A DNA stretch of 64,000 nt from Bradyrhizobium sp. CB1650 (GCF_029761915.1 NZ_CP121695.1:3811501-3875500); one strand, 5' to 3'. Shown: positions 42,521 through 52,442, counted from the stretch's first letter. A program made the numbers and translations. The notes: generated by a model from the sequence alone, not told the origin.

Positions 42521-43783
42521 ATGTGCGGGCGCCGCGCGCTCATCGCGGCGCTCGTCTTTCTGTTCGGTGCCATCGGTGCGCAGGCGGGCTCCGAGCGGGG
42601 TGTTGCGCACAATTTCTCACCCGACGGGCTGGCAAAGGTCTCCGACTACATCAGGAACGAGATCGCGACGGGCAAGATTCCCGGCGCCATTCTGCTGCTA
42701 CAGCAGCACGGCAAGCCGGTCTATTACGAGAATTTCGGCGTCCGCGACGCCGCAACCGAGATTTCGATGAGCGCGGACACGATCTTCCGCCTCTATTCGA
42801 TGTCGAAGCCGATCACGTCCGTGGTGGCGATGATGCTGGTCGAGGAGGGCAAGCTCGCGCTCGACGATCCCGTCTCGAGATACATTCCCGCCTTTGCCGG
42901 CATGAAGGTCGGCGTCGAGACCAAGGCCGAAGATGGCAAGGCCGCGCTGGTATTGGAGCCGCTCAATCGTCCGATCACGATCAAGGATCTGCTGCGTCAC
43001 ACCTCAGGGCTGCCCTACGGCTATTATGGCGGCGGCGCGGTGCGCCAGCTCTATGCGGAGGCCAATCTCTTCAACGGCGATCTCACCAATGCGGACTTCG
43101 TCGCGAAGATTGCCACGCTGCCGCTGGTCGAGCAGCCGGGTACGGTGTGGGACTACGGCTATTCCACCGACGTGCTCGGCCGTATCGTCGAGGTGATCTC
43201 GGGCAAGGCGCTGCTGCAGTTCGAGAAGGAGCGGCTGCTCGATCCGCTGGGCATGACCGAGACTGCCTTCTACGTCGCCGATCCCGCCAAATTCTCGCGC
43301 ATTGCCGAGCCGATGCCGGACGACCGCAACATCAATCCGACCACGCAGATCCGCGATGTCAGGCGGCCGCTGAAATGGCAATCGGGCGGCGGCGGCATGG
43401 TCGGCACGATCGGCGACTATGCCCGTTTCGCGCAGATGCTGCTGAATGGCGGCTCCTATGAAGGCCGGCGCTATCTCAAGCCCGAGACCATCGCGTTGAT
43501 GGCGTCGGATCTAATCGGGCCTGCGACCAGGATCGCGCGCGACCAGAACTACTATCCGGGTGCGAACTCGGGCTTCGGCCTCGGCTTCGCCGTGCGCACC
43601 TCGGTGCCGCCCAACACCTCGTGGCCACTGGGCGAATATCGCTGGGACGGCGTGGGCGGCACCTTCTTCTTCATCGATCCCGAAGACGACATGTTCGGGA
43701 TCTTCATGGTGCAGACCCCGTCGCAGCGCGGCCGGATCCAGCTCGCGCTGAAGACGCTGATCTATCAGGCGATGGGGCGGTGA
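42521..43783 (+). CDS. Serine hydrolase, second tandem copy, 420 aa
   Basis: Paralogue of the preceding gene with the same organisation: signal MCGRRALIAALVFLFGAIGA, SxxK site FRLYSMSKPITS, second motif WDYGYSTDVLGRI, and shared NEIATGKIPGAILLLQQHGK and DDPVSRYIP. An ATG at 42500 inside the previous gene is an alternative start that would overlap it by 20 bases. Probably a tandem duplication in one operon. Confidence 0.88.
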   Translation: MCGRRALIAALVFLFGAIGAQAGSERGVAHNFSPDGLAKVSDYIRNEIATGKIPGAILLLQQHGKPVYYENFGVRDAATEISMSADTIFRLYSMSKPITSVVAMMLVEEGKLALDDPVSRYIPAFAGMKVGVETKAEDGKAALVLEPLNRPITIKDLLRHTSGLPYGYYGGGAVRQLYAEANLFNGDLTNADFVAKIATLPLVEQPGTVWDYGYSTDVLGRIVEVISGKALLQFEKERLLDPLGMTETAFYVADPAKFSRIAEPMPDDRNINPTTQIRDVRRPLKWQSGGGGMVGTIGDYARFAQMLLNGGSYEGRRYLKPETIALMASDLIGPATRIARDQNYYPGANSGFGLGFAVRTSVPPNTSWPLGEYRWDGVGGTFFFIDPEDDMFGIFMVQTPSQRGRIQLALKTLIYQAMGR

Positions 43784-43786
43784 GCC

Positions 43787-44854
43787 CTAGGCGCCTCGCA
43801 CGATCTCGCGGACGTGGCCGACCGTCTCCTCGATCATGGCCGCCGTGACGTCGAGATGCGTACAGGCGCGGATGCGCCCGTCCATCATCGCGAGCATCAC
43901 GCCACGCTGGCGCAAGGCCGCGACCATCCTGTCGCCGGGAATGCCGGCGCCGTCCGGCTTGAAGAACACGAGGTTGGTTTCGGGCTCCTGCACCTCGATC
44001 CCTGCGATCTGCGACAGCCCGCGGGCCAGCGCGCGTGCATTGGCATGGTCATCGGCAAGCCGCTCGACGTGATGGTCGAGCGCGTGGATGCAGGCCGCCG
44101 CGCAGATGCCGGCCTGTCGCATCGAGCCGCCGAGACGCTGTTTCCACTGCCAGACCGCATCGATGAAGGCGCGCGAGCCCGCGAGCGCGCCGCCGATCGG
44201 CGCGCCGAGGCCCTTGGAGAAGTCGATCCAGGCCGAATCCCAGCCGGCGGTCATGTCGCGCGCAGAGATGCCGGTCGCGACAGTAGCGTTCAAGAGGCGC
44301 GCGCCGTCCATGTGGGTGGCGAGGCCGTTTGCCTTCGCGATCGCGACGATCTCGTCGAGCGCCGCCTTTTTCCAGACCGTGCCGCCGCCGATGTTGGCGG
44401 TCTGCTCGACGCTGACGATCGCTTGCGGCGGCTGGTAGCGGGTGCGCGGGTGCAGCGCCCTACGGAATGTCTCCGGGGTGAACTGGCCGTCGGGCCCCTT
44501 CAGTTGGGTGACCTGGAAGCCGCCGAGCGCGGCGTGGGCGCCGCCCTCGCGCGCGATGATGTGCGCGGTCTCATGCGCGAGGATCTCGTCGCCGGGACGG
44601 CAGTGCACCAGCGTCGCGGTGACGTTGCACATCGTGCCCGACGGCATGAACACCGCAGCCTCCTTGCCGAGGAGATCGGCGACGCGTTCGCACAGCGCGT
44701 TCACGGTCGGATCGTCGCCGACCTGCTCGTCGCCGACTTCGGCCCGCGCCATCGCCTCGCGCATCGCAGCCGTCGGCCGCGTCTGCGTGTCCGAGAGCAA
44801 ATTGACGCGCACCGGCGGCGCCTTGGGATCGACAGGGGGAGGGGTGTAGATCAT
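43787..44854 (-). CDS. ltaE: Low-specificity L-threonine aldolase family enzyme
   Basis: PLP enzyme that cleaves threonine to glycine and acetaldehyde. The start ATG at 44854 follows an AGGAGG box. NLLSDTQTRPTAAMREAM, MPSGTMCNVTATLVHCRPGD and PLP-lysine segment WIDFSKGLGAPIGGALAGS support the call. A beta-eliminating lyase of the same fold is the alternative. It is 355 aa, standard for the family, and the product glycine links to gcvTHP. Confidence 0.9.
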   Translation of the reverse strand: MIYTPPPVDPKAPPVRVNLLSDTQTRPTAAMREAMARAEVGDEQVGDDPTVNALCERVADLLGKEAAVFMPSGTMCNVTATLVHCRPGDEILAHETAHIIAREGGAHAALGGFQVTQLKGPDGQFTPETFRRALHPRTRYQPPQAIVSVEQTANIGGGTVWKKAALDEIVAIAKANGLATHMDGARLLNATVATGISARDMTAGWDSAWIDFSKGLGAPIGGALAGSRAFIDAVWQWKQRLGGSMRQAGICAAACIHALDHHVERLADDHANARALARGLSQIAGIEVQEPETNLVFFKPDGAGIPGDRMVAALRQRGVMLAMMDGRIRACTHLDVTAAMIEETVGHVREIVRGA

Positions 44855-44902
44855 GGGACGCCTCCTGAAGGCAGGACGGCCACTGCAGTGGCTCTTAAGC
44901 AA

Positions 44903-44930
44903 AAAGGCCCCGGCGAACCGGGGCCTTTCG
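44903..44930 (-). terminator. Rho-independent terminator of rpsD
   Basis: AAAGGCCCCGG at 44903-44913 pairs with CCGGGGCCTTT at 44918-44928 around a CGAA loop (TTCG on the minus strand, a stable tetraloop). The minus strand ends in TTTTT, so it terminates the rpsD transcript. Confidence 0.9.
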
Positions 44931-44941
44931 ATATTCGGTTA

Positions 44942-45559
44942 TCAGCGCGAATAGAATTCGACGACCAGGTGCGGCTCCATCTGCACCGGGAACGGCACGT
45001 CGGAGAGGCCGGGGATGCGCGCGTATTTCGCGGTCATCTTGCCGTGGTCGACTTCGAGATAGTCGGGCACGTCGCGCTCGGGGAGCTGGCTCGCTTCCAG
45101 TACGTGGGCGAGCTGCTTGGAGGCTTCCTTGACCTCGATGACGTCGCCGACCTTGAGCTGATAGCTCGAGATGTTGACCTTGCGGCCGTTCACCTTGACG
45201 TGGCCGTGGTTGATGAACTGGCGCGCGGCGAAGATCGTGGACACGAACTTGGCGCGGTAGACGACCGCATCGAGACGGCGCTCGAGCAGGCCAATCAGGT
45301 TCTCGCCGGTGTCACCCTTGAGGCGGCTCGCCTCGACATAGATGCCGTGGAACTGGCGCTCGGAGATGTTGGCGTAGTAGCCCTTGAGCTTCTGCTTGGC
45401 GCGGAGCTGCACGCCGAAGTCGGAGAGCTTGCCCTTGCGGCGCTGGCCATGCTGGCCGGGGCCGTATTCCCTACGGTTCACGGGGCTCTTCGGGCGGCCC
45501 CAGATGTTCTGGCCCATACGGCGATCGATCTTGTACTTCGCCTCACTGCGCTTAGTCAT
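44942..45559 (-). CDS. rpsD: 30S ribosomal protein S4
   Basis: 205-aa primary assembly protein of the 30S subunit. The N-terminus is [20 protein letters not shown], with [18 protein letters not shown]. An S4 RNA-binding domain follows: [14 protein letters not shown] and [21 protein letters not shown] strong AGAGGA box precedes the ATG. It stands alone rather than in the large ribosomal operon, typical for alphaproteobacteria. Confidence 0.98.
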   Translation of the reverse strand: MTKRSEAKYKIDRRMGQNIWGRPKSPVNRREYGPGQHGQRRKGKLSDFGVQLRAKQKLKGYYANISERQFHGIYVEASRLKGDTGENLIGLLERRLDAVVYRAKFVSTIFAARQFINHGHVKVNGRKVNISSYQLKVGDVIEVKEASKQLAHVLEASQLPERDVPDYLEVDHGKMTAKYARIPGLSDVPFPVQMEPHLVVEFYSR

Positions 45560-45785
45560 CGCGTCCTCTTAGGGTTCATGGTTTGAGGAAACGCGCCCTC
45601 CTGTGTGACGGGCTAGCCCGGCACCGACAGGTCCGATCCCCAAAGCTTGGAAAGGGACAGGACCACGGGTCGCGAAACGCTTCGCGGGCCGAAATCGGCC
45701 CGCGAGCAGGCGGCTTTTAGGAGAGTTTGGGTCGTCCTGTCAATTCTTTACCCGTCATTCCGCGACGCCCCGGAACGACGGTGCT

Positions 45786-46565
45786 TTAGGTTCGGACTGC
45801 CCGGATCGGCTTCGGCTCGGCCGCCTGCCGGGCCGCCCGTAATTCGGTCGCGATTTCAGTGTTCAGGACCTGTTCCAGCCGGGTCAGGACCCGGGCGATC
45901 GGGGCGGCATCGGTCACCCGGTGGTCCCAGCGGATCACGACATGGATGGTCTGGTCGGGCTCGACCGCCCCATAGCTGACGATGAAAGGCCCTGGCGTGA
46001 TGGCGTGGAGCTCGCCGCCGCCATAGGCCGCCACCGAGCTCACTGCGAAGCTGCCGAACCAGTTGCCCCGCTGGCGGCCGAAATTCAGCCCGACAGCCCA
46101 GGACAGGCGCCGCAGGGGCAGCGGCAGGCGGGTTGCCCGCATGATCTTGCGGAACATCGGCACGTCCTCGATCGGCGCCGACTTGGCATGCCGGATCTGG
46201 GCGTCGATCTCGCCGAGCGGCAGCGCCTCCGGGGCCGCGATGCGCTGCGGCATCACGCATTCCTCGCCGTCCTCGACCCGGGCGATCGCGATCAGCGCCA
46301 CGCTCTTGGGCAGCTCATAGAGCGCCGGCCAGGGCCATTTGGCGTAGACCGTGCGCAGGATCGGCTCGTCCTTGGCGACGAGGGCAAAGGCCTTGACGAA
46401 CATCGCGGCCCAGCCGGCCGGTGCCATCGCGCCGGCGCGGGCCTCGAGCAGAGGGCGGATCTGGAGCGGACGGGACAGGGAAACGAAGGGCACGTCCATC
46501 GACGCACGCATGAGGTCGCAGATCAGGCGGCGCCGCAGCGAAATATCCTTTGGTGTACCGCGCAT
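45786..46565 (-). CDS. Stand-alone 2-oxoacid dehydrogenase E2-like acyltransferase domain, 259 aa
   Basis: The C-terminus (IHVVIRWDHRVTDAAPIARV) keeps the E2 active-site pattern D-H-R-V-x-D. The middle has GNWFGSFAVSSVAAYGGGEL and an N-terminal LRRRLICDLMRASMDVPFVS. Unlike a true E2 it has no lipoyl or peripheral-subunit-binding domain. The usual D-G after the His-Asp is D-A. So the substrate and partners are unknown and it cannot be a complete pyruvate dehydrogenase component. Confidence 0.75.
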   Translation of the reverse strand: MRGTPKDISLRRRLICDLMRASMDVPFVSLSRPLQIRPLLEARAGAMAPAGWAAMFVKAFALVAKDEPILRTVYAKWPWPALYELPKSVALIAIARVEDGEECVMPQRIAAPEALPLGEIDAQIRHAKSAPIEDVPMFRKIMRATRLPLPLRRLSWAVGLNFGRQRGNWFGSFAVSSVAAYGGGELHAITPGPFIVSYGAVEPDQTIHVVIRWDHRVTDAAPIARVLTRLEQVLNTEIATELRAARQAAEPKPIRAVRT

Positions 46566-46786
46566 CGTTCTCCGGTTCCCGCGGACTGAAATAGCGGCGG
46601 CGAGGTGACCATCGCTCGCCGCGTCGATCTAGCATGAACCAACCGGTCCGGGTTCAACTGGTTCGTCGCACCCATCACCGTCGAAAGTCCAGGTGAAAAT
46701 TTGGATAAATCGTGTTATATCAAGGATTTAAATAGCTAATCTGATGTAACTTCGTTTCCTCCTGCGGGATCGCTGGAAGGTGCAAC

Positions 46787-47560
46787 CTACCGCTTGATTC
46801 CCTCGAGCGCCGCCATAATGCCGCGCTGGAACAGCGACCAGTCGAAGCCGAGCGCGATCGCGCGGTAGCCGCGGTCGACCAGCCGATTGGCCTGCTCGGC
46901 GGTGCGCGCGACGCCGCCGATCGGCACGCCGCTCTTGAGGATGCCGGCCTCGGCGCGGGCGATCAGCTCGAGCAGCTCCGGATCGTCCATCTGTCCGCGC
47001 TTGTCGATGGAAGTGGCGAGATCGCCGGGACCGATCACCGCGACGTCGATGCCGGGCGTCGCCATGATCTCGTCGATGCGGTTGACGGCGTCGACATGCT
47101 CGATGGTGATCATGCAGATCATCTCGTCGTCGGCCGCGGCCATGTAGTCCGGCATCGACTGGCCCCAGCGGAACGGCGCGTGGAAGGGACCCCAGAGCCG
47201 GTCGCCGCGCGGCGGGTAGCGCACGCTGCGCACCGCCTTCTCGGCGTCAGCGCGACTGGTGATCATCGGAAAATTGATGCCGAACGCGCCGATGTCCATC
47301 GGCGCCTTCGCAAGCCAGGGCTCGTTGGCCGCGATCCGCACCAGCGGCGTGCATGGCGTCCCCGTGGTGGCGGCGATCATCGCATGCGCTTCCGAAAGGC
47401 CGATCGGTCCGTGCTCGAGATCGACGATGATCCAGTCGAGCGCGCGCGCCATGATCTGCACGGTCTGCACGCTCGGGATGGTCGCGATCGCACCGAAGGC
47501 GGGACGGCCCTCGCGCCAGAGCTGGCGGAGACGGTTGAGCGGCGTTGACTGGACCGACAT
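46787..47560 (-). CDS. HpcH/HpaI-family aldolase, 257 aa
   Basis: Divalent-metal aldolase of the 2,4-dihydroxyhept-2-enedioate / 4-hydroxy-2-oxovalerate class. Features: LDWIIVDLEHGPIGLSEAHA, the metal-binding Glu in MICMITIEHVDAVNRID, and VIGPGDLATSIDKRGQMDDP. Substrate is probably a hydroxy-keto acid. There are no hpa neighbours to point to aromatic degradation. The gene runs parallel to murI. Confidence 0.88.
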   Translation of the reverse strand: MSVQSTPLNRLRQLWREGRPAFGAIATIPSVQTVQIMARALDWIIVDLEHGPIGLSEAHAMIAATTGTPCTPLVRIAANEPWLAKAPMDIGAFGINFPMITSRADAEKAVRSVRYPPRGDRLWGPFHAPFRWGQSMPDYMAAADDEMICMITIEHVDAVNRIDEIMATPGIDVAVIGPGDLATSIDKRGQMDDPELLELIARAEAGILKSGVPIGGVARTAEQANRLVDRGYRAIALGFDWSLFQRGIMAALEGIKR

Positions 47561-47621
47561 GGGGAAACCTGCGGCGGGATGATGTCGTCTGAGCCTAGCA
47601 GCGCGCTGCGGGGGCCGAAAG

Positions 47622-48419
47622 TCAGGCCGGCAAGCGGCCGCCGAAGAACGGCGTCAATGTAGGCCCAAGGCCATGGGCGCGGTTCGAGGTGAAGATCATC
47701 TCGGCGCCGGTCTGGATGAGATCGGCCGCCTTCGGCCCCAGCAGATCCGAGACGCGGCGGGCGATCGCAGGCGCCGGATCGATCCAGTCGACCGGCCAGG
47801 GCGCAAGCTTCTTCAATCGTTCGAGCAGCAGCGGATAGTGGGTGCAGGCGAGCACGACCGTGTCGGTGCGCGCAGTCGCGTCCGCGGGATCACCGACGAA
47901 GCAGGGCTTCAGTTCGGTGAGGATATCGCCGTCGCTGATCGGCTTGCCGCCGAGCGCGGCTTCGGCGAGCGAGGCGAGCTCGGGCGAGCCGACCAGCGTC
48001 ACCTCGCAGCCCTGTGCGAAGTCGCGGATCAGCGCGCGCGTATACTCGCGCTTCACCGTGCCCTTGGTGCCGAGCACCGAGACGCGGCGGGTCTTCGACT
48101 GCGCGCAGGCCGGTTTGATCGCCGGCACAGTACCGACGAACGGCACGGAATAAGCGGCGCGCAGGTGCGATAGGACCAGGGTGGAAGCCGTGTTGCAGGC
48201 GATGACGATGAGGTCGGGATCGTGAGTGCCAATCAGTTCGCCCATCAGCGGTACCACGCGGCCGACGATTTCGTCCTCGCTGTGGTGGCCGTAGGGGAAG
48301 AAGGCGTCGTCGGCGACATAGACGTAATGCGCGTCGGGCCGCGCCGCGACGACTTCACGGAGCACCGTGAGCCCGCCAAGGCCGGAATCAAACACCAGGA
48401 TGGTCGGAGTGTAGGTCAC
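47622..48419 (-). CDS. murI: Glutamate racemase
   Basis: Interconverts L- and D-glutamate for peptidoglycan. The 265-aa protein has the two catalytic cysteines in LIVIACNTASTLVLSHL and VVLACTHYPLLLERL and the N-terminal ILVFDSGLGGLTVLREV. It lies 61 bases from the HpcH/HpaI gene on the same strand. Confidence 0.96.
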   Translation of the reverse strand: MTYTPTILVFDSGLGGLTVLREVVAARPDAHYVYVADDAFFPYGHHSEDEIVGRVVPLMGELIGTHDPDLIVIACNTASTLVLSHLRAAYSVPFVGTVPAIKPACAQSKTRRVSVLGTKGTVKREYTRALIRDFAQGCEVTLVGSPELASLAEAALGGKPISDGDILTELKPCFVGDPADATARTDTVVLACTHYPLLLERLKKLAPWPVDWIDPAPAIARRVSDLLGPKAADLIQTGAEMIFTSNRAHGLGPTLTPFFGGRLPA

Positions 48420-48599
48420 GTGGTTACCCTAACCCTCGCATGGTTACCATTCGGTTTTTGGGGCGGTTTTGCGGCCGAGCCGCCAAGATGTTGATTTGGA
48501 ACAATTCCATTTCGTAACTGCCGTCCTATCCCGCTATCAGCCAGCCATGCTGCCGCGTGGGCGGTGAGGACACACCTGCAAAATTCCGGGGAATCTGAC

Positions 48600-49157
48600 A
48601 TGATCAGAAACACGAATGCCGGCTGGGGCAGCGTCGCCCGCTGGCTACACTGGATCTTGGCGCTGGCGATCATCGGCATGATCGGCTTCGGCTGGTGGAT
48701 GAACCACATCCCGGCACGCCCCGACCGCTTCTTCTACCGTTCGATCCACGCCGACCTCGGCTATGTGATCCTGCTGCTCACATTCATCCGTCTGGTCTGG
48801 CGCGCCATCAATCCGACGCCGGCGCTGCCGGCCGAGACCTCGCGCTGGCAGAAGACCGCCGCCCACATCAGCCACGGCGCGCTCTATCTCGTCGTCATCC
48901 TCGTTGCGATCCTGGGCTGGGCGCATTCCGGCGCGCGTTCGCCCGATTACTCGGACTTCTTCGGCCTGTTTCACGTGCCGCAATTCACCTCTCCCGACCG
49001 CGCGGCAGCAGGGGCCTACGAGGACCGCCACATCTTCTTTGCCTATGTGCTGCTCGCGCTGATCGCGGTTCACCTGATCGCCGCCCTTTGGCACCAGTTC
49101 ATCCGCCGCGACCGCGTCGTCGCGCGCATGGTGACGGGCGAGGCCGAGGCAGGGTAG
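48600..49157 (+). CDS. Cytochrome b561 family protein, 185 aa
   Basis: Four-helix di-heme membrane cytochrome. The heme histidines fall in GSVARWLHWILALAIIGM, FFYRSIHADLGYVILLL, SHGALYLVVILVAILGW and ALIAVHLIAALWHQF. It probably passes electrons from quinol to oxygen species or a periplasmic partner. The start at ATG 48600 gives the family N-terminus (IRNTNAGWGS). Confidence 0.93.
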   Translation: MIRNTNAGWGSVARWLHWILALAIIGMIGFGWWMNHIPARPDRFFYRSIHADLGYVILLLTFIRLVWRAINPTPALPAETSRWQKTAAHISHGALYLVVILVAILGWAHSGARSPDYSDFFGLFHVPQFTSPDRAAAGAYEDRHIFFAYVLLALIAVHLIAALWHQFIRRDRVVARMVTGEAEAG

Positions 49158-49310
49158 GGGGCGCTTTCGCGAGGGCGTTGCGCGTGCTGTAGCCCATGCG
49201 CCGCTGTCATGCCCCGGCGTGAGCGATGACAGAGATTGCGGAATGTGCGTACCTGAACATCGTCATTGCAATGACGGCTTGAGGTGAGGCGAGAAAATCC
49301 GCGCAGCCGG

Positions 49311-50117
49311 TCACGCGATCCTGTTGGTGGTCGCAGCCCGTTCGGCCGCCAACTGGTCCTGCAAACGCTGGATGTTTTGCAGGAGGCGCTGGCTGGTGAG
49401 GACCAGGAAGTAGTAGCCGAACTGCGGATCCTGGAAGTAGATCTCGAGCAGCCGATCATAGGTGATCGTCAGCACCTGTCCGTCCTCGATGCACTCGACC
49501 GTGCCGGTTCGCCGGTTGTCGGGCGTGAGAAAGCCGAGCTCTCCCATGAGCGCTCCGGGCAGGATCTCGACATTGATCTCCTTGACCAGGAATTTTCCGG
49601 TAACCGTCAGGTACATCTCGTTCGCGGGATCGCGCAGCTTGAACAGGATATCGCCGCAGCGATATTTGCGCTCGGTCATGAACGGCTTGAGCCATTCGAT
49701 CGACATGTCGCCTTCCGCCGCATGGCGCGCCTTCTTGACGAGCTTGAGCATCTGCCGCAGGCGCACGGCGTTGATCGGGAGCAGCAGCAGATACAGCAGG
49801 AACGTCGCGACGTTCGCGGAGAGCGCACCAAAGGCGGCGAAGAACACGCAGCCAACCATGTTGGCGACGCGCAACGGGACCATCGTCCGCATCAGCAAGG
49901 TGGCGACGAAGAAGCCGGCGCCGATGGCGGCGAGCAGATTGGCCAGCGTGATGTTGTGCAGAAAGATCTCCAGCAGCCGATTGAAGATCGCGTCGTAAGT
50001 GACGTTGTTGGGATCGAGGCCCATCTGGACCAAGATCTTCGCGATCCTGAGGTTGTCCGTTGCCGCATCGAGAATGCGGTCGAGGATCGTCGAAATGTCT
50101 GCGCTGCTGGACGCCAT
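49311..50117 (-). CDS. Popeye-like membrane protein with cyclic-nucleotide-binding domain, 268 aa
   Basis: Start at ATG 50117. After an N-terminal helical segment (IFNRLLEIFLHNITLANLLA) come three hydrophobic helices between about residues 55 and 120 (ANLLAAIGAGFFVATLLM, NMVGCVFFAAFGALSANVAT, FLLYLLLLPINAVRL). A cNMP-binding domain follows with YRCGDILFKLRDPANEMYLT and ILPGALMGELGFLTPDNRRT. Three helices plus such a domain is the layout of animal Popeye proteins. Ligand is unknown; cAMP is the guess. Confidence 0.72.
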   Translation of the reverse strand: MASSSADISTILDRILDAATDNLRIAKILVQMGLDPNNVTYDAIFNRLLEIFLHNITLANLLAAIGAGFFVATLLMRTMVPLRVANMVGCVFFAAFGALSANVATFLLYLLLLPINAVRLRQMLKLVKKARHAAEGDMSIEWLKPFMTERKYRCGDILFKLRDPANEMYLTVTGKFLVKEINVEILPGALMGELGFLTPDNRRTGTVECIEDGQVLTITYDRLLEIYFQDPQFGYYFLVLTSQRLLQNIQRLQDQLAAERAATTNRIA

Positions 50118-50500
50118 GATATGTCCCCGCGTGAGGCCCTCAGTCCTGGTCGATGGTCTTAAGACGTATAGCCGAAATCGAATGACGACCGCTTGAATGG
50201 AGTTTCCGGCGGTCTTGCCGCAAGGGACGAATTTTAGCCCGAACGGGAGTTTCGGCAATTGCCCGTTCGTTGCGCCTGTGATCCGAACGGCTCGTGATTC
50301 GGCTGCGGAGGGGTTGTGAACCGCACCGGATTCTCTGGTCCGGCGCCAGCAGGTCTAGTCGCCGCAGCGCCGAGGGAATGGACGAGCGCCAATTCATCCA
50401 TCATTCTGTCCGCGCTCGACCCACAATCGGTCGGGCACCTCGCCTGAACCAAGTGTCAACGACAAGGGGCGGGAATGGCCATGAGGGAGGACGGAATTCC
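50118..50500. other. Divergent intergenic region, nothing recognised
   Basis: 383 bases between the cNMP-domain gene and the acyl-CoA synthetase pseudogene. Possible promoters for both; no RNA gene or repeat seen. A GGAGG at 50486 precedes the synthetase start. Confidence 0.4.
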
Positions 50501-52400
50501 ATGGCGGGCATCCATGCGCTCGATCGGCTCATCGGCACCGACTATCCGGATTTTTTGACGGACGAGGAGGTCCGGGCGTTCGAGCGGGTCCCGTATGCGG
50601 ATCGCGTCGCGGCCGAGAGCACCTATGACGCCATCAAGCTTGGAGCCGACCGCAATCCCGATGGGCCAGCGATCCAGTTCCTGCAAAATGCCGACCCGGC
50701 CGACACGCCGCTCGTCGTCAGCTACCGCGACTTTATCGCCCGCGTCACGCAGACGGCCAACATGTTTCACGCGCTCGGTGCGGAGAAGGACGACGTCATC
50801 AGCTTCATGCTGCCGCTGGTGCCCGACGCCTTCGTGACGTTGTTCGGCGCGGAGGCCGCGGGCATCGCCAATCCCGTCAATCCACTGCTGGAGCCGCACC
50901 AGATCGCGGAGATCCTGGAAGCCGCGAACACCAAGATCCTGGTGGCGCTCGGGCCGATGCCGGGTACCGACATCTGGCAGAAGGTCGAGCAGATCCGCCC
51001 GCAGCTCAAACATCTCAAGGCGATCGTGCAGGTGTTCGGCGGCGGCGATCCGGCATCTACGCGTTCAGCGACCTGATCAAGCAGCAACCCTCCGACCGGC
51101 TGGTCAGCGGCCGCAAGATTTCAGGCCAGGACATCGCCGCCTATTTCCACACGGGCGGCACCACCGGCACGCCGAAGCTGGTCCGCCACACCCATGCCAA
51201 CCAAGTCTATCAAGCGTGGGCGCTCGGTCTGAGCTGAAGTCGAAGCCCGCAGGCAACATGCTGTTCGGCATGCCGCTGTTTCATGTCGGGGGCTCGCTGA
51301 CGCAGGTGTTGCTGACGCTATCGAGCGGCGGATCGCTTGTCGTGCTGTCGCCGAGCGGATGGCGCAATCCCAATTCGGTGAAGAACATCTGGGGACTGGT
51401 CGAGCGCTTCAGGGTGGAGGCGCTGTCGAGCGTGCCGACGGTGCTCGCCGCCGCGCTCGCGGTACCGCCGGGCAACGCCGATATCTCCAGCCTGAGATAT
51501 GCCGCCGGCGGCGGCTCGGCGATCCCCGTCGCGGTCAGCTCGGCGATCCAGGACAAGCTCAAGCTGCCGGTGCTCGAGGTCTACGGCATGACGGAGACGT
51601 CGAGCGTGCACACCCTGGCCTATCCGTCGCGGCCGATCCGGCTCGGCTCGGTCGGCCTGCCGATGCCTTATGCCCGCGTGCGCATCGTGCAGCTCGACGC
51701 CGACGGCCGGCTGATCCGCGACTGCGGGCCTGACGAGATCGGCGTCGTCATCATGGCCGGGCCCGGCGTGTTCGGCGGTTATCTCAATGACGAACACAAC
51801 AAGGGCGCCTTCGTCGACGAGGTCTGGGTCAATTCCGGCGATCTCGGCCGACTGGATGCCGACGGCTATCTCTGGATCACCGGCCGCGCCAAGGATCTCG
51901 TGATCCGCGGCGGCCACAACATCGATCCGGCGCCGATCGAGGAGATCATGTTCCGCCATCCCGCCGTCGGCTTCGCGGCGGTGGTCGGCCAGCCCGACGC
52001 CTATGCCGGCGAGCTCCCCGTCGGTTACGTGCAGCTCAAGCCGGGCGCCAAGGTCGAGCCGGGCGAGCTGGAGGCGTGGGTGCGCGAGCGCACGCCGGAG
52101 CGCGCCGCCGTGCCGGTGCAAATCATCCCGATCGATCCGATGCCGGTGACCGGGTTCGGCAAGGTGTTCAAGCCGCAGCTTCGCTGGGACGCGGCGCAGC
52201 GCGTGTTCACCAAGGTGCTGGCGCCGCTCGCCGACAGGGGCATCGACTGCAAGGTGAAGGTCGGTGCCCACGGCAGCCACGGCTCGATCGCCACGGTGAC
52301 GCTCGCGGGGCTCCCGGCAGACCAGCGCGAGCTAATTGCCGACGAGGTGCACGCGCTGCTCGCGCCGTTCGTGATGCGGCACGAGGTGGTGCAGGCGTAG
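50501..52400 (+). pseudogene. Acyl-CoA synthetase (AMP-dependent ligase) with two frameshifts
   Basis: ATG at 50501 opens AGIHALDRLIGTDYPDFLTD. The frame breaks at about 51050, continues in a second frame through YFHTGGTTGTPKL (the AMP-binding P-loop, about 51150-51180) to about 51235, and then resumes in a third frame to 52400 with LEVYGMTETSSVHTL, VWVNSGDLGRLDADGYLWIT, and the catalytic Lys region PVTGFGKVFKPQL. Each break is one missing base. Reassembled it is about 633 aa with all main motifs. So it is either a recent pseudogene or a sequencing artefact. Confidence 0.88.
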
Positions 52401-52419
52401 GTCAGGCGCACGGATCAGG

Positions 52420-52442
52420 CTCTCGCCAAATCCAGGCGAGAG
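52420..52442 (+). terminator. Hairpin after the acyl-CoA synthetase
   Basis: CTCTCGCC at 52420-52427 pairs with GGCGAGAG at 52435-52442 around a 7-base loop, 20 bases past the stop. No T-run follows, so termination strength is uncertain. Confidence 0.4.

Noticed and set aside
43814..45586. Plus-strand frame of 590 codons opposite ltaE and rpsD
   Set aside because: It spans two real minus-strand genes and their terminator, so it cannot be a real gene.
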